Positions 35,332 to 44,268 of a DNA stretch of 64,000 nucleotides are shown one piece after another. Source of the DNA: Pseudomonas frederiksbergensis (GTDB taxonomy: Bacteria; Pseudomonadota; Gammaproteobacteria; Pseudomonadales; Pseudomonadaceae); NCBI RefSeq assembly GCF_003732665.1, contig NZ_MOBP01000012.1, positions 556,325 through 620,324 of the forward strand, written 5' to 3'. Below the pieces are notes generated by a model. The model did not search any database, was not told the origin of the DNA, and worked only from the letters and a program-made list of their open reading frames with translations. Positions within the stretch are counted from its first letter, which is position 1. Every line of letters starts with the position of its first letter. Position numbers and translations under genes: made by a program.

Positions 35332-36207
35332 ATGAAAATCGGATTTCTGGGGCTTGGCAGCATGGGCCAGGCGATTGCGGCCAATCTTTTGAAGAGTGGC
35401 CACGAGGTTTGGGTGTGGAATCGCTCACCCGAGGCGGTACAAAAACTGGTCGGGCTCGGGGCAAAGGCTGCGACGAGCGCAGACCAGGCCTTCAGCGCAG
35501 ACGTCGTGTTCAGCATGCTGGCGGACGATAAGGCGCTGCGTGCCGTGTTGCTGGACTCCGGGCTGCTGGCCCGGCTCAAGGGACCGCTGATTCATGTCAA
35601 CCTGGCGACGATCGCCGTGGCTTTCGCCGAGGAATTGGCCGCGCTGCATGAAGCGCAGGGCATCGACTACATCGCCGCGCCGGTGATGGGACGTCCCAAC
35701 GTCGCGGCTCTGGGTCAGCTCAACGTCCTCGCCGCTGGCCCTGGCCCGGCCATCGATCTCGTTCAACCGCTGCTCGATCTGATCGGGTGCAAGACCTGGC
35801 GGCTGGGTGACAAGGCGTCGAGCGCCAACGCCATGAAGCTGGCGACCAATTTCCTGCTGGTGTCGGCGGTGCAAGCCATGAGCGAAGCCGCGGTCCTGGT
35901 CACCCGTCACGATCTTCCGTCTGCCGCGCTGATCGACCTGGTGTCGAGCACCATATTCACCGGCCCGGTTTATCAAGGCTACGGCGCGCTGATCGGCGAA
36001 CGTCGCTATGAACCGGCGGCGTTCAAAGCGTCCCTTGGGCTCAAGGACGTCGAGCTGATCCGCGCCGCGGCCGAGCAGGTTGCCGTCCAGATGCCGACCG
36101 CCGACCTGATCCGCGCCAATCTGCTGGACGCCATTGCCCATGGCGACGGAGACAAGGACCTTGCCGTCCTGGCCGAGGTCGAGGAACGGCGTACGCGGGC
36201 GACTTGA
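35332..36207 (+). CDS. NAD(P)-dependent 3-hydroxyisobutyrate dehydrogenase-family oxidoreductase
   Basis: I use the ATG at 35332, after AGAGG; the open frame upstream to 35179 is not coding-like. The 291-residue protein begins with the Rossmann loop GFLGLGSMGQAIA. It has the family's second signature in DYIAAPVMGRPNVA, and the catalytic Lys in SANAMKLATNF. Family members oxidise 3-hydroxyacids or reduce semialdehydes; imine reductases share this fold, and the ANAMKLA-type site does not tell them apart. No operon partner. Substrate unknown. Confidence 0.82.
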   Translation: MKIGFLGLGSMGQAIAANLLKSGHEVWVWNRSPEAVQKLVGLGAKAATSADQAFSADVVFSMLADDKALRAVLLDSGLLARLKGPLIHVNLATIAVAFAEELAALHEAQGIDYIAAPVMGRPNVAALGQLNVLAAGPGPAIDLVQPLLDLIGCKTWRLGDKASSANAMKLATNFLLVSAVQAMSEAAVLVTRHDLPSAALIDLVSSTIFTGPVYQGYGALIGERRYEPAAFKASLGLKDVELIRAAAEQVAVQMPTADLIRANLLDAIAHGDGDKDLAVLAEVEERRTRAT

Positions 36208-36411
36208 GCCCGCCAAACCGGCGGTGGTAAAGCGCGAGGCTTGATCACACCTGAGCCGCGGCGTTTCCCGACACTGCGGCCGCCGGGCGGTGTGGCAAGT
36301 TCCGCCTGCTGACTTACACTGCGTTACACCCACTGCGAACGAATGACTGCTCATGGATCGACAGGTCCCACGACAATCCGGGCATCACGTAATGAGCTGG
36401 GTGAAGCCAAC

Positions 36412-37071
36412 ATGAAAACGTTCACGTCCCTTTTCAGCGGTCTGTTCGCTGCCAGCCTGTGCGCGGCGACCAGCACCTGGGCCCATGCCGCCGACCCGCC
36501 ACCACCGCTCAAGACCACGTTCGATTGCACCCAGGCCAAGGCCACCGTCGAAAAACTGATCTGCCGCGACCCGCAACTGTTGCAGATGGACATGGAACTG
36601 ACGCGTCTGTATCGCCTGGCGCTCACGGATCAACGTTCCGTACCGGCGCCGGACAAAATCATCGTCGACCAGCAATTCTGGGCCTCGGAACGCAATCAAT
36701 GCGCCTCCGATCCGGAGCCCAAGGCGTGCACCGTCCGCCGTTACGCCGAACGCGCCCATCAGTTGCGCCAAGGCTCGGCCATTGTGCGAACCAAAGACCC
36801 GGACCGCCTCACCGAAGGCCCGCAGACGATTCGTTGCAACGGGTTCAACACGCCGATTGCCGCGACGTACTTCAGCACCCAACCGGCGGTGGTGTACCTG
36901 AAATGGGCGAACACGTCGGTCACCCTGAGCCAGGTGCCGAGTGATGCCGGTGCTCGGTACACGGGCAAGGATCGCCAGGGTAATTACAACTTCTGGCAGG
37001 ACGGCAGCGAGGCTCGCTTCCAGAAACCCGGTTCCGGAGAAATGAGTTGTACGGCTGAACCGCTGGGTTGA
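36412..37071 (+). CDS. Periplasmic LprI-MliC fusion, putative lysozyme inhibitor
   Basis: The ATG at 36412 begins a signal peptide (LFAASLCAATSTWAHAA). The mature ~195 residues carry two regions. The first is an LprI/DUF1311-type domain (FDCTQAKATVEKLICRDPQL, MELTRLYRLA, with conserved Cys pairs at DC..., ICRDP, CASDPEPKAC). The second is a C-terminal MliC-type beta-barrel (TIRCNGFNTPIAATYF, then TLSQVPSDAGARY, and FWQDGSEARF, ending GEMSCTAEPLG). Both families inhibit C-type lysozyme, so I infer a double-headed periplasmic inhibitor. No lipobox is evident, so it is soluble in the periplasm. The earlier start at 36343 would spoil the signal peptide. Confidence 0.78.
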   Translation: MKTFTSLFSGLFAASLCAATSTWAHAADPPPPLKTTFDCTQAKATVEKLICRDPQLLQMDMELTRLYRLALTDQRSVPAPDKIIVDQQFWASERNQCASDPEPKACTVRRYAERAHQLRQGSAIVRTKDPDRLTEGPQTIRCNGFNTPIAATYFSTQPAVVYLKWANTSVTLSQVPSDAGARYTGKDRQGNYNFWQDGSEARFQKPGSGEMSCTAEPLG

Positions 37072-37072
37072 T

Positions 37073-37978
37073 TCAACCCAGGCCAACATCGCCATCGTCG
37101 GCAAAGGCATCTCGCAGATAGTCGGTAAACGCCCGCACCCGCGCCGATTGCCGACGATCCGGCGCAAACACGGCATGAATCGGCAGCGATGAGGGTGTGT
37201 ACCCTTCAAGCAGCGCCAACACCCGCCCGGCCTGCAAATCTTCGCGAAACAACCATGACGGCGACAGCGACAGCCCCAACCCACTCAGGACCATTTGCCG
37301 AATCGCCTCGCTGTTGTTGCTGCGCACATTGCCTTTGACCTGCACGCTGCGCCATTGGCCGTCGTGCTCCAAACGCCAGGTGTCGAAGTGTTCCAGTTGA
37401 TTGAAGACCAGGCAGTTATGGCGGGTCAGATCGTCCGGGGTCGCCGGCACGCCGTGCTGTTCGAGATACGCAGGAGCGGCGAAAACCCGGCGGCGGGTCA
37501 GGCCGATTTGCCGGGCGACCAGGCTGCTGTCCTTCAGCTCGCCAATGCGCACGGCGATATCGATCCCTTCGCTGACCAGATCGACGTTCTCGTCGCTCAA
37601 CTGCAAATCGATGGTCACGTCGGGATGTTGCCGGAGAAAACCATGCAGTCGCGGCGCAATCTGGATTCGTCCAAAGCTGCCGGAAGAGGCGATGCGCAAT
37701 GGCCCCGCTACCCGCTCCCGGCCGGTCTGGAAACTCTGCTCGGCATTGTCGACGGCCGCCAGGATCTGCCGACAGTGCTCGTAATAGCGCTGGCCTTCGT
37801 CCGTCAGACTGAGGTTGCGTGTACTGCGAGCAAACAGGCGTCCGCCTAGCCGGGTTTCCAAGGCGCCGATCTGTTTGCTGATGGTCGGTTGGCTGAGGCC
37901 GATCTCCCGGGCCACGGCCGAGAAGCTGCCGCGCTCCACCACCCGCATAAAAACTGCCATTGCTTCTAACGTATCCAT
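37073..37978 (-). CDS. LysR-family regulator
   Basis: The ATG at 37978 (MDTLEAMAVFMRVVERG) is the usual LysR start; seven extra codons to 37999 look spurious. The 301-residue protein has the N-terminal winged HTH (GSFSAVAREIGLSQPTIS-KQIGALE) and a C-terminal effector-binding domain. It is divergent from the quinone-reductase-like gene at 38094 with 115 bp between them, the normal LysR target layout. I infer that it regulates that gene. The C-terminal end converges on the lysozyme inhibitor gene with one base between stops. Confidence 0.88.
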   Translation of the reverse strand: MDTLEAMAVFMRVVERGSFSAVAREIGLSQPTISKQIGALETRLGGRLFARSTRNLSLTDEGQRYYEHCRQILAAVDNAEQSFQTGRERVAGPLRIASSGSFGRIQIAPRLHGFLRQHPDVTIDLQLSDENVDLVSEGIDIAVRIGELKDSSLVARQIGLTRRRVFAAPAYLEQHGVPATPDDLTRHNCLVFNQLEHFDTWRLEHDGQWRSVQVKGNVRSNNSEAIRQMVLSGLGLSLSPSWLFREDLQAGRVLALLEGYTPSSLPIHAVFAPDRRQSARVRAFTDYLRDAFADDGDVGLG

Positions 37979-38093
37979 CACGGCCCACTTGGCGATCAAT
38001 TGGAATGAATACTATAGGTATTTATCGTCTTATCGGCATTCATCCATTGCGGGAGACTGTGGCCATCGCCCCTAATGTCATCAGGAGTTCCCC

Positions 38094-39089
38094 ATGAACC
38101 AGAAAACCATGCGCGCCGCCCTCGCTGTTACCCCCGGCGCCCCGCTGCAAGTGCAAAATCTGCCGATGCCTGACGTCAGCGCAGGCCAGGTATTGGTCAA
38201 AATCATCGCCAGTGGCGTAAACCCATTGGACACCAAGATCAGCAGCGGCCAGGGCGCTCATGCCCGGCAGCCGTTGCCCGCTGTGTTGGGGATGGATCTG
38301 GCCGGGATCGTCGAAGCGGTGGGTGCAGACGTCACAGCCTTCAACATCGGCGACGAGGTCTACGGCATGGCCGGCGGGATTGGCGGCAACCAGGGTTCGC
38401 TGGCGCAGTACATGGCCGTCGATGCCGATTTGCTGGCGCGCAAGCCAGGCAATTTGAGCATGCGCGAAGCCGCCGCCCTGCCGCTGATTTTCATCACGGC
38501 GTGGGAGGGTTTGGTGGACCGGGCCAATGTTCGCGCAGGGCAACAGGTGTTGGTGCAAGGTGGCGCCGGTGGCGTCGGGCATGTTGCCGTGCAAATCGCC
38601 AAGGCTCGCGGGGCCGAGGTGTTCGCCACCGGGAGTGGCAAAGGCCTGGCGATCATCGAGGGCTTCGGTGCCACGGCGATTGATTACCGCAACCAGTTGC
38701 CGGCCGATTACCTCGAACAACACACCGGCGGCGAAGGGTTTGACATCGTGTACGACACGGTCGGCGGTGCAACGCTGGACGCCTCCTTCAACCTGTTGAA
38801 GGCCTACACCGGCCACGTCGTCAGTTGCCTGGGTTGGGGCGAACACAAACTCGCGCCGCTGTCGTTCCGGGGTGCGACCTATTCCGGGGTTTTCACCCTG
38901 CTGCCGTTGATCACTGGCAAGGGCCGCAAGCACCACGGCGAAATCCTCGCCGAAGCCACGCGCATGGCCGAAGCCGGACAACTGCGGGTGCTGCTGGATG
39001 ATCGGCGCTTTACCCTGGAAAACGTCAATGATGCCTACGCCGTCGTTGCCGCAGGCCAGGCAATCGGTAAAGTAGTGATCAATCTCTAA
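38094..39089 (+). CDS. Zinc-independent MDR-family quinone oxidoreductase-like protein
   Basis: The 331-residue protein has an N-terminal GroES-like domain (NPLDTKISSGQGAHA, LGMDLAGIVEAVG) and a C-terminal Rossmann domain with NADPH loop VQGGAGGVGHVAVQIAKARGA. The structural and catalytic zinc cysteines of alcohol dehydrogenases are absent, pointing to the quinone reductase or enoyl reductase branch. It probably reduces a quinone or an activated alkene with NADPH. The divergent LysR gene is the likely regulator. Confidence 0.85.
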   Translation: MNQKTMRAALAVTPGAPLQVQNLPMPDVSAGQVLVKIIASGVNPLDTKISSGQGAHARQPLPAVLGMDLAGIVEAVGADVTAFNIGDEVYGMAGGIGGNQGSLAQYMAVDADLLARKPGNLSMREAAALPLIFITAWEGLVDRANVRAGQQVLVQGGAGGVGHVAVQIAKARGAEVFATGSGKGLAIIEGFGATAIDYRNQLPADYLEQHTGGEGFDIVYDTVGGATLDASFNLLKAYTGHVVSCLGWGEHKLAPLSFRGATYSGVFTLLPLITGKGRKHHGEILAEATRMAEAGQLRVLLDDRRFTLENVNDAYAVVAAGQAIGKVVINL

Positions 39090-39111
39090 TCCCGTCCCTG
39101 GATACCCATTG

Positions 39112-39693
39112 ATGAGCCTCGAACCGAAACTGCCACTCCAGATTCTGTGTTTTGCCGCCCTAGGCCTCGCTGTCCTCAGCGCCGAGGCGAATGCGCAACC
39201 TTCGCCCCCCAAGGCTTTGCAACCGCTGCTGGTGACCTTGAATGAACGCCTGCACATCGGTGATCTTGTGGCCCTGACCAAATGGGACAGCGGCAAACCG
39301 ATCCAGGACAGCCCCCGGGAAGCGCAAGTCATCGCCAACGCCAAGAAGCTGGCCGTGGATCGCAAACTCGATCCGGAAGACGTCGGCCAATTACTGGCGG
39401 CGCAGATGGAAGCCAACAAACTGGTGCAATACGGCCTACTGGCCCAATGGCAAGCGGCCGGCAAGGCGCCGGATACCCCGCGCCCGGACCTGGCCCAGCA
39501 AATCCGTCCGCGCCTGGATGAGCTGCAAAACCGCCTGTTGCAGCAATACGCCGACTTCGCGCCTTTTCGAAACGACCCAAGCTGCGCGAACTGGATCGCC
39601 CAGGCACGCGCCAGCCTGGCCACGGACCCATTGCATGAACTGGCGCTGATCCGCGCCACCGGGGAGTTGTGTACGGCTGACCTGCCCCGGTAA
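39112..39693 (+). CDS. Periplasmic chorismate mutase (AroQ-gamma type)
   Basis: The ATG at 39112 gives 193 residues with an N-terminal signal peptide ending near AEANAQ. The mature part is all-helical with the secreted chorismate mutase pattern: LLVTLNERLHIGDLVALTKWDSG, PREAQVIAN-AKKLAVDRKLDPE, FFQ-equivalent LLAAQMEANKLVQYGLL, and two late cysteines (SCANW, LCTADLPR) likely disulfide-bonded. It converts chorismate to prephenate outside the cytoplasm. It follows the quinone-reductase-like gene by 22 bp and may be cotranscribed. It converges with a LysR gene, only 4 bp separating the stops. Confidence 0.85.
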   Translation: MSLEPKLPLQILCFAALGLAVLSAEANAQPSPPKALQPLLVTLNERLHIGDLVALTKWDSGKPIQDSPREAQVIANAKKLAVDRKLDPEDVGQLLAAQMEANKLVQYGLLAQWQAAGKAPDTPRPDLAQQIRPRLDELQNRLLQQYADFAPFRNDPSCANWIAQARASLATDPLHELALIRATGELCTADLPR

Positions 39694-39697
39694 ATGC

Positions 39698-40576
39698 TCA
39701 GGCCAGACGTGGACCCGACATCAGCCCTTCGGTCAGCAACGACACCAAGGGTTGGACCAGATGCTGAGTGCGCACATCGTCGCCAATCACCGCCACTTCG
39801 GTGCTGGGCAAGGTGGGCAACTTTTCCGACGGTTCGACAATCCGCATCCCTTCTTGCAGAAACGACGTACCTAGCGCGGTAATGCCCAGCCCGCCGGCAA
39901 CGGCGGCCTGAACCCCCATCAAATTGCTGGCCAGGCAGGCCGATACCCATTCCCGCCGAACGGACGCAAGGGCCTCGATCATGATGCCCCGGTACGCGCA
40001 GGGCGGCCGCATCATCACCAGGCGTAAGGGCTTGGAGGCTTCGATGTCGAAATCCTGCGCGGCGATCCAGACCAAAGGCTCGCGCCAGATGACCCGTCCC
40101 CGTTGTGCGGCGGGATTGGCTTTTTGCTTGGCAATCACCACGTCCAGCAATCCCGCTTCGTGGTCGGCCAGCAGGTCGTGGCTCAAACCGGTGGTGAGTT
40201 CCAGGTGAATGTCGGGGTACGCCTTGCAAAAGCGCGATAACAACTTCGGCAGTTGCGTGAGCACCAAGTTCTCGGAGATCCCCAGGCGCAGCAGATTCAC
40301 CGTTGCGGGGGCTTTGATTTCGCGGATGAAGGTCTCGACATGCACCATCAATTTGCGTGCGCCCACCAACAGACGTTCGCCGTCGGGGGTCAGGGTCAGT
40401 GCGCGGCTGGTGCGCTCGAATACACGCAGGCCGAGGATGTCTTCCAGCCGAATGATCTTCTGGCTGACCGCCGATTGCGACCGCGCAATCACGTCCCCTG
40501 CCGCCGTGAAACTGCCCGTCTCCGCCACCGCGATAAACGCCCGCAACAGGTCTATTTCAAGGTCGCTGGCTTGCAT
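39698..40576 (-). CDS. LysR-family regulator
   Basis: I use the ATG at 40576 (MQASDLEIDLLRAFIAVAE), giving 292 residues; the upstream extension to 41053 is an open-frame artefact overlapping a real gene. The HTH reads GSFTAAGDVIARSQSAVSQKI. The effector domain follows. It is divergent from the SnoaL-like gene at 40677 (100 bp apart) and probably regulates it. The effector is unknown. Confidence 0.87.
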   Translation of the reverse strand: MQASDLEIDLLRAFIAVAETGSFTAAGDVIARSQSAVSQKIIRLEDILGLRVFERTSRALTLTPDGERLLVGARKLMVHVETFIREIKAPATVNLLRLGISENLVLTQLPKLLSRFCKAYPDIHLELTTGLSHDLLADHEAGLLDVVIAKQKANPAAQRGRVIWREPLVWIAAQDFDIEASKPLRLVMMRPPCAYRGIMIEALASVRREWVSACLASNLMGVQAAVAGGLGITALGTSFLQEGMRIVEPSEKLPTLPSTEVAVIGDDVRTQHLVQPLVSLLTEGLMSGPRLA

Positions 40577-40676
40577 GGACAATTCGCCTTTCAACTGGAT
40601 GCCATAAGATTTATGCGTTTGAGTTCTGGATGGCAAGCACCGAACATCGTGCTCAATCTGAAACGAGGTGTTTGAA

Positions 40677-41093
40677 ATGACCGATAGAACAGCCGTAAAA
40701 ATCGTTGAAAGCTTCTGGCGCGAGGTGTGGCAGGCCAAAGACCCGCAAGCCGCCGAGCGCTTCGTTGCCGAAGACTTCGTCATCACGTCCGGCGGCGTCG
40801 ATATTGTTGGTCGCGAGGCCTTTATTCGCTGGATTGGCGCCTTCCTCTCGACCATCAAAGACTTCGAATTCGGCGCCATCGAGACGTTCCAGAACGCCCA
40901 AGGCACCCGCGTCGCCTCCCGCTGGAAGTTGACCGGAAAAAACCAAGGGTTCATCGGTGGGCGCTCGTGCAACAGCCCTTTCGAAATGCTCGGCACAGCC
41001 GTCTGGGAAGTGCGCCCCGATGGCTTGCTGGCGCACAACTGGGTCGAGCGCAATGCTCTGGAAGTTCACCGTGACATGATCGGCTTGGATTGA
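40677..41093 (+). CDS. SnoaL/NTF2-like protein
   Basis: The ATG at 40677 follows GAGG; a GTG three codons earlier is less likely. The 138-residue product has the SnoaL-type cone-shaped fold pattern: VESFWREVWQAKDPQAAERFVAEDF, TSGG-DIVGREAFIRWIGAFLSTI, TGKNQGFIGG, and a final strand with HNWVERN. Family members are small isomerases, hydratases or polyketide-related enzymes, or have no known activity. Regulated probably by the divergent LysR. Its 3' end overlaps the convergent transporter gene by 28 nt. Confidence 0.8.
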   Translation: MTDRTAVKIVESFWREVWQAKDPQAAERFVAEDFVITSGGVDIVGREAFIRWIGAFLSTIKDFEFGAIETFQNAQGTRVASRWKLTGKNQGFIGGRSCNSPFEMLGTAVWEVRPDGLLAHNWVERNALEVHRDMIGLD

Positions 41094-41989
41094 GCCGGAC
41101 TGAAGACCAGGCCCGAAGCAAACACCACTCCAAGGATCACGCCGCCGGCACCGAGCAGTTGCCACACATTGGGCAACACTCCGAGGATCGACGACACCAG
41201 CATGGTGAACACCGGCGCCAGGTTGAAGAAGATCGAAGTCCGAGCGGCGCCTATGGCATGGATGCCTTTGAACCACAGCAGGTACGCAATCAATGATCCG
41301 AAGACCGCCAGATAGATCACCGCACCATGAATGGCCAGCGAAGCATTGCGAATGTCGGCCAGCGGATCTTCATAGATGAAGCCCAGTACGATCAAACCGA
41401 TCACCCCGAACAACATGGAAAATGTCGTGGTTTCCAGTGGTGTGGAGTCTTTGACGAAGCGCCGGGTGCCAACCATGTTTGCGGCCCAAGCCATACTGCC
41501 GGCCAGAATCATGGCGTCACCACTGGCCACTTTCAGCCCGAGCAGCACCTGGATATCCCCACGGGTGATCACCAGGCCAACGCCCAGCAACCCCAATATC
41601 AGGCCGATGGCACGACCACGATCAATGCGTTCACCTTCAAGCACCACGGCAAAGATCATGGTCCATAGCGGCGTAGTCGCCAGGATCAGTGCGCCATTAA
41701 TCGGTGTGGTGGTTTGCAGGCCAAAGAAGGTCGCGAGGCTGAACGCGGTAAACCCAAGCAGGCCCAGGCCGATAAAGGCCAGCAGGTTGTTCTTCAACGT
41801 GCTGAGCCGCAACTGACCGGCCAGACTGAAAATCAGCACGAGCAACAGGGTCGAGATGGCAAAGCGCTCAATGGACGCGCTGATCGGTGCCATGCTCTTG
41901 ATGATATAGGCGCCGGCATTGAAGTTGGTGCCCCAGAAAAACGTGGCGCCGACAATACCGGCATACGCGAGAGGCGTTGATTTTGACAT
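41066..41989 (-). CDS. EamA-family (DMT) transporter
   Basis: The ATG at 41989 (MSKSTPLAYAGIVGATFFWGTNF) is the natural start; the longer frame to 42025 lacks a site. The ~307-residue protein has ten predicted membrane segments in two EamA repeats, the first beginning FFWGTNFNAGAYIIKS and the second near SGDAMILAGSMAWAANMV. DMT proteins export amino acids and other metabolites. It is divergent from a LysR gene at 42115, 125 bp away, which is the probable regulator. The last 28 nt overlap the SnoaL-like gene on the other strand. Confidence 0.87.
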   Translation of the reverse strand: MSKSTPLAYAGIVGATFFWGTNFNAGAYIIKSMAPISASIERFAISTLLLVLIFSLAGQLRLSTLKNNLLAFIGLGLLGFTAFSLATFFGLQTTTPINGALILATTPLWTMIFAVVLEGERIDRGRAIGLILGLLGVGLVITRGDIQVLLGLKVASGDAMILAGSMAWAANMVGTRRFVKDSTPLETTTFSMLFGVIGLIVLGFIYEDPLADIRNASLAIHGAVIYLAVFGSLIAYLLWFKGIHAIGAARTSIFFNLAPVFTMLVSSILGVLPNVWQLLGAGGVILGVVFASGLVFSPAQSKPIMSR

Positions 41990-42114
41990 GGCTGTTTCCT
42001 CGGCAATCGTGCGATGAACGTGCAAACCTGCTCATCAGGTTTTGAACGATTCTTGCAGGCTTGCCTATGGGGCAAAATTCCCCATTTGTTCACCCTTAAT
42101 GTGAGAAAACGCCC

Positions 42115-42960
42115 ATGTTCGATTGGGAGGATCTGCGCTACTTCATCGTCTTCGCCCAGGAACAGTCGTTATCGGGGGCGGCGCGGGCGCTCAAGGTCGA
42201 CCACGCTACGGTGGCGCGGCGCATCAGTGCGCTGGAGAGTTCGCTGAACCTCAAGTTGGTGGATCGACGCCCGCGCTCCTATGTCATTACCGAGGACGGG
42301 GAACGCATTGCCCAGTTGGGCCGCCGCATGGAGAGCGAGTCCTTCGCGGTACAGCGCAGCGCGCTGGCCGGACAGGATAGCTACGCCGGCGAAGTGACGA
42401 TCAGTGCCCCGCCCGCACTGGCCTGCGCCCTGATTGCGCCTCGTATCAGTGAATTGCGGGCGAACTATCCGCAGCTGTCCTTGCAGTTGATTGGCAGCCT
42501 GGGCAGCGCGTCGTTGTCGCGGCGCGAAGCCGATATTGCCGTACGCCTGAGCCGCCCCAAGGAACCGGATCTGGTGGCCCGCAAGGTCGCGACGCTGCCG
42601 TTTCACCTGTACGGCTCGGCTGACTATGTAGCCGTCACCGCCGCGCAAGACCTGGCCTTCATCGCCTACGACGAAACCATGGAACAGTCCCCGCAACAGA
42701 CCTGGCTCAAGCAGCAGGCGGGTGATCGACCGATCCTGCTGCGCAGCAATGATCTGAATATCCAGGCCACTGCTGCACAGGCAGGCGCGGGTGTCGCGGC
42801 ACTCCCGTATTTCCTTGGCGAGCGCTACGGCCTGCAAGCGATACCGTCCGTGGGTACGGGTCTTGACCGTGATGTGTGGCTGGTGGTGCACAGCGATATC
42901 CGGCATACCCCGGCGGTGCAGGCGGTGATGGGTTTTCTGGTGTCCTGCTTTGAACAATAG
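42115..42960 (+). CDS. LysR-family regulator
   Basis: The 281-residue protein begins MFDWEDLRYFIVFAQ, a form typical of the LysR subgroup whose HTH reads SGAARALKVDHATVARRISALE. The effector domain follows, including YAGEVTISAPPALA and LQLIGSLGSASLSRREADIAVR. It faces the EamA transporter gene divergently and likely controls it. It converges with the patatin gene, 6 bp apart. Effector not deducible. Confidence 0.87.
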   Translation: MFDWEDLRYFIVFAQEQSLSGAARALKVDHATVARRISALESSLNLKLVDRRPRSYVITEDGERIAQLGRRMESESFAVQRSALAGQDSYAGEVTISAPPALACALIAPRISELRANYPQLSLQLIGSLGSASLSRREADIAVRLSRPKEPDLVARKVATLPFHLYGSADYVAVTAAQDLAFIAYDETMEQSPQQTWLKQQAGDRPILLRSNDLNIQATAAQAGAGVAALPYFLGERYGLQAIPSVGTGLDRDVWLVVHSDIRHTPAVQAVMGFLVSCFEQ

Positions 42961-42966
42961 GCTCGC

Positions 42967-44151
42967 TCAGCTATGCGGCGATTTATGCCACGGATAGCCT
43001 TTAGCGCTGAGTTGAAAGGCGTAATCGAACAGACGCTTCATGTATTCGCCATCGAATTTGCGAGTGCGAGAACCATCAAAATCGGCGCCGATGTAGGCCA
43101 GGTTGAAGTCCGCTCCGTCCTGCTGCGCAATGCGGTAGATACGATCCAGGTCGCTGATCCCTTGGGTCTGGATCAACGTGCTGATGGCGCGACCGCCGAT
43201 GCTCAAGGTACGGCGCTTGGTGCCGGACCACTGCGGTTCCAGTTTGCCGTTGCGAATCACGTAGAAATGCCGTTCCCGTCGCAGACGCGCACCGGTCACT
43301 TGGTTCAGCGCCATCACCGTGCCCGGCGGATAAAGAAACACCTGGGTGAGCACGCCGCCGTCCACGTGCATTTCCTGAAACTGTTTGCCGTCAACTTCCA
43401 CGTCGATCATCACCGGTGACACGGCGCCGGGAATGCTCATCGACGCGACCATGATGTTGCGAAACAGGTCCAGCGCTCCCGGTGCTCCGCTGGCGGCAAT
43501 CGCACCCATGTTCCAGGTGACCGGGCGCCCGGCATCCAGGTCGGTGGTGCCGATCATCAGCAGGCGTCCCTTGATGTATTGCGCGGCGATGGCCGCCAGC
43601 ACCTCGGCCGTGACGTACTTGGCGATCAGGCGCGCCAACGGCTTGCTGTCCGCGATGCCGTCGCTCGCCAGGCGAGTCAGCATACTTCGAGAATGGAACA
43701 CGTCTTTGGGGCCGATGCCGTTGCAGATCCCCTGAATCACCGCATCGTACTCGGGCCCCAGGAAAGCGAAAGGCGCGACCAGCGCCCCCGCGCTGATGCC
43801 AGTGACAACCTTGAACACCGGTCGGCTCCCATGCAGGGTCCATCCGGCAATGATGCCCGCCGCGAACGTGCCGGCGTCGCCCCCTCCCGAAACGGCCAGC
43901 ATATCGGCCAACGGCAGCATTTCATTCGGCCCGTCGAGACTGCCGAACGCGGCGTACTCTCGAACGTTGGCCTCGCTCGCATCCCGGATGAACGCGCTCA
44001 GGTCATGATCCAGCCAGTAGCGCGCATTAGGGATGCCGGGGATCAGCGCTTTTTCCGTTAACAGTTGTGGCACTGCTTCCCGGCGTTGCAGGCAGCCTTC
44101 GCGCAACATGTTCAGGGTTGAGGCGCTGGGCCTGGGCAGAAAGGGTTTCAA
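42967..44151 (-). CDS. Patatin-like phospholipase
   Basis: The 394-residue protein shows the patatin catalytic set: an oxyanion loop SGGGDAGTFAAG, the nucleophile motif G-I-S-A-G (GISAGALVAPF), and the Asp of the dyad in HVDGGVL. No signal peptide is obvious, although the N-terminus (LRRG-like CLQRREAVPQ) is unusual. These enzymes hydrolyse acyl ester bonds in phospholipids. An effector role, as with some bacterial patatins, is possible but unsupported. It is monocistronic and separated from the response regulator by about 118 bp. Confidence 0.85.
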   Translation of the reverse strand: MKPFLPRPSASTLNMLREGCLQRREAVPQLLTEKALIPGIPNARYWLDHDLSAFIRDASEANVREYAAFGSLDGPNEMLPLADMLAVSGGGDAGTFAAGIIAGWTLHGSRPVFKVVTGISAGALVAPFAFLGPEYDAVIQGICNGIGPKDVFHSRSMLTRLASDGIADSKPLARLIAKYVTAEVLAAIAAQYIKGRLLMIGTTDLDAGRPVTWNMGAIAASGAPGALDLFRNIMVASMSIPGAVSPVMIDVEVDGKQFQEMHVDGGVLTQVFLYPPGTVMALNQVTGARLRRERHFYVIRNGKLEPQWSGTKRRTLSIGGRAISTLIQTQGISDLDRIYRIAQQDGADFNLAYIGADFDGSRTRKFDGEYMKRLFDYAFQLSAKGYPWHKSPHS

Positions 44152-44268
44152 GACGCCTCCTCCGGTCCCTGTGATCGACAGAGAACGCGCTCGACTAAGT
44201 GACTTGCTCCTCTTCCATGCTAGCGCAAGCCCAGTGAGTCAGGACGACGGCGGGACGTCCGGTCTGGC

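Noticed and set aside
39698-41053. 451-aa minus-strand frame for the LysR gene
   Set aside because: The LysR domain starts at 40576; the extension is antisense to the SnoaL-like gene.
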